From assembly GCA_964385195.1 (NCBI GenBank), contig CAYLOC010000099.1, positions 1 to 11,350 on the forward strand: DNA of 11,350 nt, read 5' to 3'. The DNA is from CAYLOC01 sp964385195. Its GTDB lineage: Bacteria > Actinomycetota > Actinomycetes > Propionibacteriales > Nocardioidaceae. Position 1 is the stretch's first letter. Each line of letters begins with the position of its first letter. Under the pieces are notes generated by a model. The model was not told where the DNA came from and did no database searches. It saw nothing but the letters and a program-made list of their open reading frames with translations. A program made the translations under genes and the position numbers. This document shows, piece after piece, positions 7,914 to 11,350 of the stretch.

Positions 7914-7951
7914 CGCGGGGTTCTTCCGGCATCGCGGGGTTGTTCCGGCAT
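7914..7951. repeat. 19-base tandem duplication
   Basis: Two adjacent 19-base units (7914-7932 and 7933-7951) read CGCGGGGTTNTTCCGGCAT and differ at one base only (C, then G, at position 10). The shared TTCCGGCAT end of the unit is also where the sequence resumes after the N run, so the repeat may have caused the assembly break. Confidence 0.9.
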
Positions 7952-7978
7952 CCTTGATGCCATGGACTCGCTGATCCT
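7943..7978. repeat. 36-base direct repeat, left copy (contig end)
   Basis: The last 36 bases before the N run are identical to the first 36 after it (8079-8114). They include the ATG (7962) and first codons of the phosphatase gene. This is most simply the end of a contig overlapping the next one. A hairpin, GGCATC-CTT-GATGCC (7947-7961), sits directly before the ATG. Confidence 0.9.
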
Positions 7979-8078
7979 NNNNNNNNNNNNNNNNNNNNNN
8001 NNNNNNNNNNNNNNNNNNNNNNNNNNNNNNNNNNNNNNNNNNNNNNNNNNNNNNNNNNNNNNNNNNNNNNNNNNNNNN
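7979..8078. other. Assembly gap, exactly 100 Ns
   Basis: The run is exactly 100 undetermined bases, the conventional placeholder for a gap of unknown size. The same 36 bases on both sides indicate that the neighbouring contigs overlap, so the real gap is probably zero or negative. Confidence 0.97.
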
Positions 8079-8114
8079 TTCCGGCATCCTTGATGCCATG
8101 GACTCGCTGATCCT
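8079..8114. repeat. 36-base direct repeat, right copy (contig start)
   Basis: This is an exact copy of 7943-7978, directly after the Ns. From here the phosphatase gene reads on without interruption, so this copy is the one to use for annotation. Confidence 0.9.
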
Positions 8115-8664
8115 CTTCACCGCCCGGGTGCTGCCGTACCTGCTCGTCGCGGCCGCAGTCGTGGTGTGGCTGTTGCTGCCCCGCCGGGACAAGGTCGCGC
8201 TGGTCGTGCAGGGGGTCGTGACGCTGGTCGTGGTCCTGGTGCTCATCCAGATCGCCGGTGCCGTGCACACCGACCCGCGGCCGTTCGTGGCCGACCCGTC
8301 GGTGCAGCCGCTGTTCCCGCACGAGCCCGACAACGGCTTCCCGTCGAACCACACGTCCCTGGCGGTCGCGGTCGCCCTGCTGGTGGTGGTGTACCGGCGG
8401 TGGGTCGGCGGCGTCTTGTTCGTCCTGGCGCTGTGCGTGGGAGCAGCACGAGTAGCGGCCCACGTCCACCACGTGCAAGACATCGTCGGCGGGGCGGTGA
8501 TCGGGCTGGTCTCGGTGCTGGTCGCGCTGCTGGTCTGGAGGCTCGTGCGGGGTCAGGTTCTCGGCTGGGCCGAACGGCTCCACCTGGTGCCTCCGGGGCC
8601 GCCCGAGCGGTCCGCGGACGGCCCCTCAGCAAACCGGTTGGGAGGCGTCGGCGGGCCGGACTAA
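8098..8664 (+). CDS. BcrC-like PAP2-family phosphatase (probable undecaprenyl pyrophosphate phosphatase)
   Basis: A 188-residue integral membrane phosphatase likely to recycle undecaprenyl pyrophosphate at the outer face of the membrane for cell-wall synthesis. Membrane helices lie near 11-28, 33-56, 85-100, 103-120 and 129-150. PAP2 motifs are DPRPF (59-63), FPSNHT (81-86; nucleophile-activating H85) and R118-x5-H124-x3-D128. PRPFV...PHEPDNGFPSNHT resembles Bacillus BcrC (PRPFV...PHAADASFPSDHT), which likewise lacks the lysine of the first PAP2 motif. The N-terminus looks about 18-20 residues shorter than BcrC, as MDSLILF aligns with the LDSIMVF stretch (from memory). No ribosome binding site precedes the ATG, only a hairpin. 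In the repaired sequence the frame stays open upstream, but I see no in-frame ATG, GTG or TTG nearby. The start is thus uncertain and coincides with the contig junction. Same strand as the ABC genes, 41 bases upstream of them. Confidence 0.88.
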   Translation: MDSLILFTARVLPYLLVAAAVVVWLLLPRRDKVALVVQGVVTLVVVLVLIQIAGAVHTDPRPFVADPSVQPLFPHEPDNGFPSNHTSLAVAVALLVVVYRRWVGGVLFVLALCVGAARVAAHVHHVQDIVGGAVIGLVSVLVALLVWRLVRGQVLGWAERLHLVPPGPPERSADGPSANRLGGVGGPD

Positions 8665-8667
8665 CCT
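8638..8667 (+). promoter_or_regulatory. Candidate primary-sigma promoter of the ABC transporter genes
   Basis: TTGGGA (8638-8643), an 18-base spacer and TAACCT (8662-8667) fit the actinobacterial housekeeping pattern (TTGACN-N17/18-TANNNT). The -10 contains the TAA stop codon of the phosphatase gene. Transcription would start about 8674, giving a leader of about 30 bases before the ATPase start. The ABC genes could therefore be expressed without the phosphatase gene. Confidence 0.45.
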
Positions 8668-8705
8668 GTCTGTCCGTGAGATCCACACCCTGCGACGAGG
8701 ATGGG

Positions 8706-9674
8706 ATGCACCCCTCGGGGGGACGCGTCGCTGTGTCGACGACGGATCACGCGTCGCCGATGATCGAGGCACGAGCCCTGCGCAAGAGCTACGGGACGTT
8801 CGAGGCCGTGAAGGGCATCGATGTGTCCGTGCAGTACGGCGAGGCGTTCGGTTTCCTCGGGCCCAACGGGGCCGGGAAGTCCTCGACGATGCGGATGATC
8901 GCCGCCGTCTCACCGGTCACCGCGGGCACGCTGCAGATCCTGGGGCTGGACCCCGCTACCCACGGGTCGCAGATCCGGGCCCGGCTGGGGGTGTGCCCGC
9001 AGGAGGACACGCTTGATGACGAGCTGCAGGTGCGGGAGAACCTCGTCGTATACGGGCGCTACTTCGGGATGAGCCGCCGGGACGCGGGCCGCCGCGCCGA
9101 CGAGCTGCTGGAGTTCGTCCAGCTCACCGAGAAGGCTCGCGTCAAGGTCGATGAGCTCTCCGGCGGCATGAAGCGCCGGCTCACCATCGCCCGCAGCCTG
9201 GTCAACTCTCCCGACATGCTGCTGCTCGACGAGCCGACCACGGGGCTGGACCCGCAGGCACGCCACCAGGTGTGGGACCGGCTGTACCGGCTGAAACAAC
9301 AAGGCGTCACGCTCGTGCTCACCACCCACTACATGGACGAGGCCGAGCAGCTGTGTGACCGCCTGGTGGTGATGGACCAGGGCCGGATCGCCGCAGAGGG
9401 CTCACCCGCGGAGCTGATCCGGCGGCACTCCAGCCGCGAGGTCACCGAGTTGCGGTTCGGCATCGGCGAGAACGAGACGATGGCCCCGAAGGTCGAGGAC
9501 CTTGCCGACCGCGTCGAAGTGCTGCCCGACCGGTTGCTGCTGTACACCGAGCACGGCGACGCCACCGTGTCTGCGGTCTACGAACGGGGGCTGAACCCGC
9601 ACTCGACGCTGGTCCGGCGCGCCACGTTGGAGGACGTGTTCCTGGGGCTCACCGGCCGGACCCTGGTCGACTAG
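8706..9674 (+). CDS. ABC transporter ATP-binding protein, NodI/DrrA type
   Basis: The 322-residue nucleotide-binding subunit of an ABC-2 exporter, driving the two permeases encoded downstream. The ABC domain covers about residues 19-235: Walker A GPNGAGKS (52-59, K58), Q-loop Q99, signature LSGGMKRR (151-158), Walker B MLLLDEP (171-177; catalytic E176), D-loop GLD (180-182) and switch H208. LSGGMKRRLTIARSLVNSP and the GLDPQARHQVWDRL stretch are typical of NodI and of the drug-resistance DrrA group. Residues 240-322 form the usual C-terminal domain ending in LEDVFLGLTGRTL. I chose the ATG at 8706 for the GAGGA (8697-8701) before it. A GTG at 8733 behind a G-rich stretch, or the ATG at 8760 (MIEARALRKSYG), would also keep the whole domain. 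The same frame is open upstream to 8166, but that part overlaps the phosphatase gene and is not coding. The substrate is unknown. Confidence 0.95.
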   Translation: MHPSGGRVAVSTTDHASPMIEARALRKSYGTFEAVKGIDVSVQYGEAFGFLGPNGAGKSSTMRMIAAVSPVTAGTLQILGLDPATHGSQIRARLGVCPQEDTLDDELQVRENLVVYGRYFGMSRRDAGRRADELLEFVQLTEKARVKVDELSGGMKRRLTIARSLVNSPDMLLLDEPTTGLDPQARHQVWDRLYRLKQQGVTLVLTTHYMDEAEQLCDRLVVMDQGRIAAEGSPAELIRRHSSREVTELRFGIGENETMAPKVEDLADRVEVLPDRLLLYTEHGDATVSAVYERGLNPHSTLVRRATLEDVFLGLTGRTLVD

Positions 9675-9694
9675 GGCGGGCGAGGAGCGAAGCG

Positions 9695-10498
9695 ATGGCA
9701 TCTCGTCTGGACGCCTTCTCGCCGCGGCTGAGCCCACGGCTGGTCGCGTACTGGGTGACGGTGTTCCGTCGTACCTGGCGAGGCTCGGCCATCTCCAGCT
9801 TCTTGATGCCGGTGCTCTACCTCGCCGCGATGGGGGTGGGGCTCGGCTCGTTCGTTGACAAGGGGCCGGCGACCGGCTCGCTGGACGCGCCGTCGTACCT
9901 CGCCTTCATCGCACCCGGGCTGCTGGCGACGACGGCGATGATGACCGCCGTGGGGGAGTCGACCTACCCGGTGTACGGCGGCTTCAAGTGGCACAAGTCG
10001 TTCTTCTCGATGGCCGCCTCGCCGCTGCGGGTGCCCGACATCGTGGCGGGGCAGCTGGGGTTCATCGCGTTCCGCATCTTCACGACCTGCGCGGTCTTCC
10101 TGGGTGTGATCGCCGCCTTCGGGGTGCTCGAGGTCTGGTGGGGCGGCGTGCTCGCGTCCCTGGTGGTGGTGCTCCTCGGCCTGGCGCATGCTGCACCGAT
10201 TGCCGGGATCGCTGCCCGGATGCGCAACGAGTCCGGTTTCTCGCTGATCTTCCGGCTGGGGCTGATCCCCATGTTCTTGTTCAGCGGTGCGTTCTTCCCG
10301 GTCACCCAGCTGCCGACGGTGGTCACCTGGCTGTGCTACCTGACCCCGATCTGGCATGGCGTGGACCTGACCCGGATGCTGACCCTCGGCCACGTCGACG
10401 GCTGGCTCGCGGCGCTGCACGCGGTCTACCTGGTGGCATGGCTGGTGGCGGGGACCGTCTTCTGCATCCGCGGGTTCGAGCGGCGGTTGGCCACGTGA
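9695..10498 (+). CDS. ABC-2 type transporter permease (first)
   Basis: 267 residues, with six predicted membrane helices (about 32-52, 66-86, 122-146, 150-172, 183-203, 237-260). This is the standard ABC-2 permease layout, with a charged cytoplasmic N-terminus. The loop SPLRVPDIVAGQ (109-120) and the stretch MFLFSGAFFPVTQLP (193-207) before the last helix are typical of NodJ/DrrB-like permeases. The ribosome binding site GAGGAG (9682-9687) is 7 bases before the ATG, and the gene begins 20 bases after the ATPase stop, so the genes form an operon. It is clearly related to the next gene product, so the transporter is probably a permease heterodimer with an ATPase homodimer. The substrate cannot be deduced. 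Confidence 0.94.
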   Translation: MASRLDAFSPRLSPRLVAYWVTVFRRTWRGSAISSFLMPVLYLAAMGVGLGSFVDKGPATGSLDAPSYLAFIAPGLLATTAMMTAVGESTYPVYGGFKWHKSFFSMAASPLRVPDIVAGQLGFIAFRIFTTCAVFLGVIAAFGVLEVWWGGVLASLVVVLLGLAHAAPIAGIAARMRNESGFSLIFRLGLIPMFLFSGAFFPVTQLPTVVTWLCYLTPIWHGVDLTRMLTLGHVDGWLAALHAVYLVAWLVAGTVFCIRGFERRLAT

Positions 10499-10508
10499 GG
10501 GGGCCACG

Positions 10509-11324
10509 GTGATGGCGACCACGGGGGCGCGCACGCTCGGCCCGCGCGTGCTGCCGGTGTTCGGCGCCCGGCAGTGGCGGGTGGTGGAACGCAACTACCT
10601 GGTGTACAAGAACAGCTGGGTGGTGTTCTGCACCGGCATGCTGGAGCCGGTCCTGTACCTGTTCTCCATCGGGATCGGGGTCGGACACCTGGTCGGCTCG
10701 TTCGACCTCGGCGGTGGCCGGGAGGCGACGTACGTCGAGTTCGTCGCGCCCGCGATGCTCGCCGCGTCGGCGATGAACGGCGCGCTGTTCGACTCGACGT
10801 ACAACATCTTCTTCCGGATGAAGTACGCCCATCTCTACGACGCGATGCTGGCGACACCGCTGCGTCCCACCGACGTCGCCCGCGGAGAGATCTCGTGGGC
10901 GCTGTTGCGGGGCGGGATCTACTCCGCGGTGTTCACCCTCGTGATGCTGGCGATGGGGCTGGTGCACTCCTGGTGGTTCGTTCTGGCGTGGCCGGTGACG
11001 CTGCTGATCGGGTACGCGTTCGCCGGGGTCGGAATGGCGATGACCACCTGGATGCGCAGTTGGCAGGACTTCGAGTTCGTGCAGTTGGCGATCCTGCCGA
11101 TGTTCTTGTTCTCCGCGACGTTCTACCCGATCTCGACCTACCCGGGCGCCCTGGAGTGGGTGGTGCGCTGTACGCCGCTGTACCAGGGGGTGGCGTTGGA
11201 GCGCGCGCTCGCGCTCGGCACCGTCGGTCCGGAGGCGCTGATCTCGCTTGCCTACCTCACCGCCATGGGGACGGCGGGGGTGCTGGTCGCCGGACGCCGG
11301 ATCGGCGTCCTGCTGCTGAAGTAA
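10509..11324 (+). CDS. ABC-2 type transporter permease (second)
   Basis: 271 residues, paralogous to the preceding permease. It shares the TPLRPTDVARGE loop (117-127), MFLFSATFYPISTYP (198-212), and the CTPLYQGVALERALALG stretch (221-237) that matches LTPIWHGVDLTRMLTLG in its neighbour. About six membrane helices (36-62, 76-98, 128-152, 155-178, 188-208, 243-262) are predicted. The GTG at 10509 is followed at once by an ATG at 10512. The ribosome binding site GAGGGGG (10497-10503) overlaps the TGA of the first permease and is 8 bases from the ATG, so ATG 10512 may be the true start and translation is probably coupled. The N-terminal VERNYLVYKNSW stretch is NodJ-like. The gene is complete; only 26 bases follow it, with no clear terminator. 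Confidence 0.94.
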   Translation: MMATTGARTLGPRVLPVFGARQWRVVERNYLVYKNSWVVFCTGMLEPVLYLFSIGIGVGHLVGSFDLGGGREATYVEFVAPAMLAASAMNGALFDSTYNIFFRMKYAHLYDAMLATPLRPTDVARGEISWALLRGGIYSAVFTLVMLAMGLVHSWWFVLAWPVTLLIGYAFAGVGMAMTTWMRSWQDFEFVQLAILPMFLFSATFYPISTYPGALEWVVRCTPLYQGVALERALALGTVGPEALISLAYLTAMGTAGVLVAGRRIGVLLLK

Positions 11325-11350
11325 CCACGCCGACCCCCCCTTTCGTTGAG

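Larger units (their letters stand above)
7728..8097. other. Divergent intergenic region with assembly gap
   Basis: Apparent length is 370 bases between the divergent starts of the sigma gene and the phosphatase gene, of which 100 are Ns. If the two flanking contigs really overlap, the true length is about 234 bases. I see no convincing gene in it. It holds a candidate ECF promoter and an adjoining inverted repeat on the sigma side, an AT-rich TATCAT (7845-7850) with no matching -35, and a 19-base tandem duplication on the phosphatase side. Confidence 0.7.

Noticed and set aside
7914..7951. Tandem 19-base units as a CRISPR array or iteron origin
   Set aside because: There are only two units, they are directly adjacent with no spacer, and no cas or replication gene is present.
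6846..8093. Plus-strand open frame leading into the left copy of the phosphatase start, a possible long N-terminal extension
   Set aside because: It is antisense to the propeller and sigma genes for most of its length, and the part just before the phosphatase is Arg/Pro/Gly-rich with no membrane helix. The frame is open but shows no sign of coding.
7474..8583. Minus-strand open frame running through the N run into the phosphatase region
   Set aside because: It is continuous only because Ns carry no stops. It overlaps the sigma gene and the phosphatase gene on the wrong strand or frame, and the His/Asp/Arg-rich product resembles nothing.
8166..8705. Upstream extension of the ABC ATPase frame, giving 502 codons
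   Set aside because: The extra 180 codons overlap the phosphatase gene in another frame and are Arg/Gly/Ala-rich. A good ribosome binding site and the conserved domain start place the true start at or after 8706.

Overview
The window is very GC-rich with strong third-position G/C bias. Both strands carry many long spurious open frames, and the real genes are actinobacterial in type: a full-length ~1,500-residue Lhr helicase, a SigE-family ECF sigma factor and a sigma factor with a SnoaL-like tail. It is therefore chromosomal DNA of a high-GC actinomycete. I cannot name the genus from sequence alone. There are no tRNA or rRNA genes, insertion sequences, phage genes or CRISPR arrays.

Layout. 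The left two-thirds (79-7727) is a four-gene run on the minus strand with gaps of 63, 31 and 61 bases. In transcription order it holds: (1) a short SigE-family ECF sigma factor (7727-7251); (2) a membrane-anchored extracytoplasmic protein with a 13-serine linker and an Asp-box beta-propeller (7187-5787), a plausible regulator of that sigma factor; (3) the DNA repair helicase Lhr (5755-1160); (4) a second ECF-type sigma factor with a SnoaL-like C-terminal domain, SigG-like (1098-79), followed by a candidate terminator hairpin (49-66). The right third (8098-11324) is a plus-strand run: a BcrC-like PAP2 phosphatase, a NodI/DrrA-type ABC ATPase and two paralogous ABC-2 permeases. The ABC genes appear to have their own promoter, whose -10 contains the phosphatase stop codon.

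The divergent region between the two runs (7728-8097) holds a candidate ECF promoter, an inverted repeat touching its -35, a 19-base tandem duplication, and a run of exactly 100 Ns flanked by a 36-base exact direct repeat. That last pattern suggests two contigs that overlap but were never merged. If so, the gap is artificial and about 136 bases of the window do not exist.

How the genes may work together. The best candidate for an under-described system is the divergent pair formed by the ECF sigma factor with its propeller-bearing membrane partner and the undecaprenyl-pyrophosphate-phosphatase-like enzyme plus ABC exporter. It has the shape of a cell-envelope or peptide-antibiotic stress module. 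The individual families are known. The regulatory link is inference from gene order and promoter-like sequence. Lhr and the SnoaL-tailed sigma factor look like ordinary chromosomal genes, but their proximity to each other and to the first sigma factor is worth noting.
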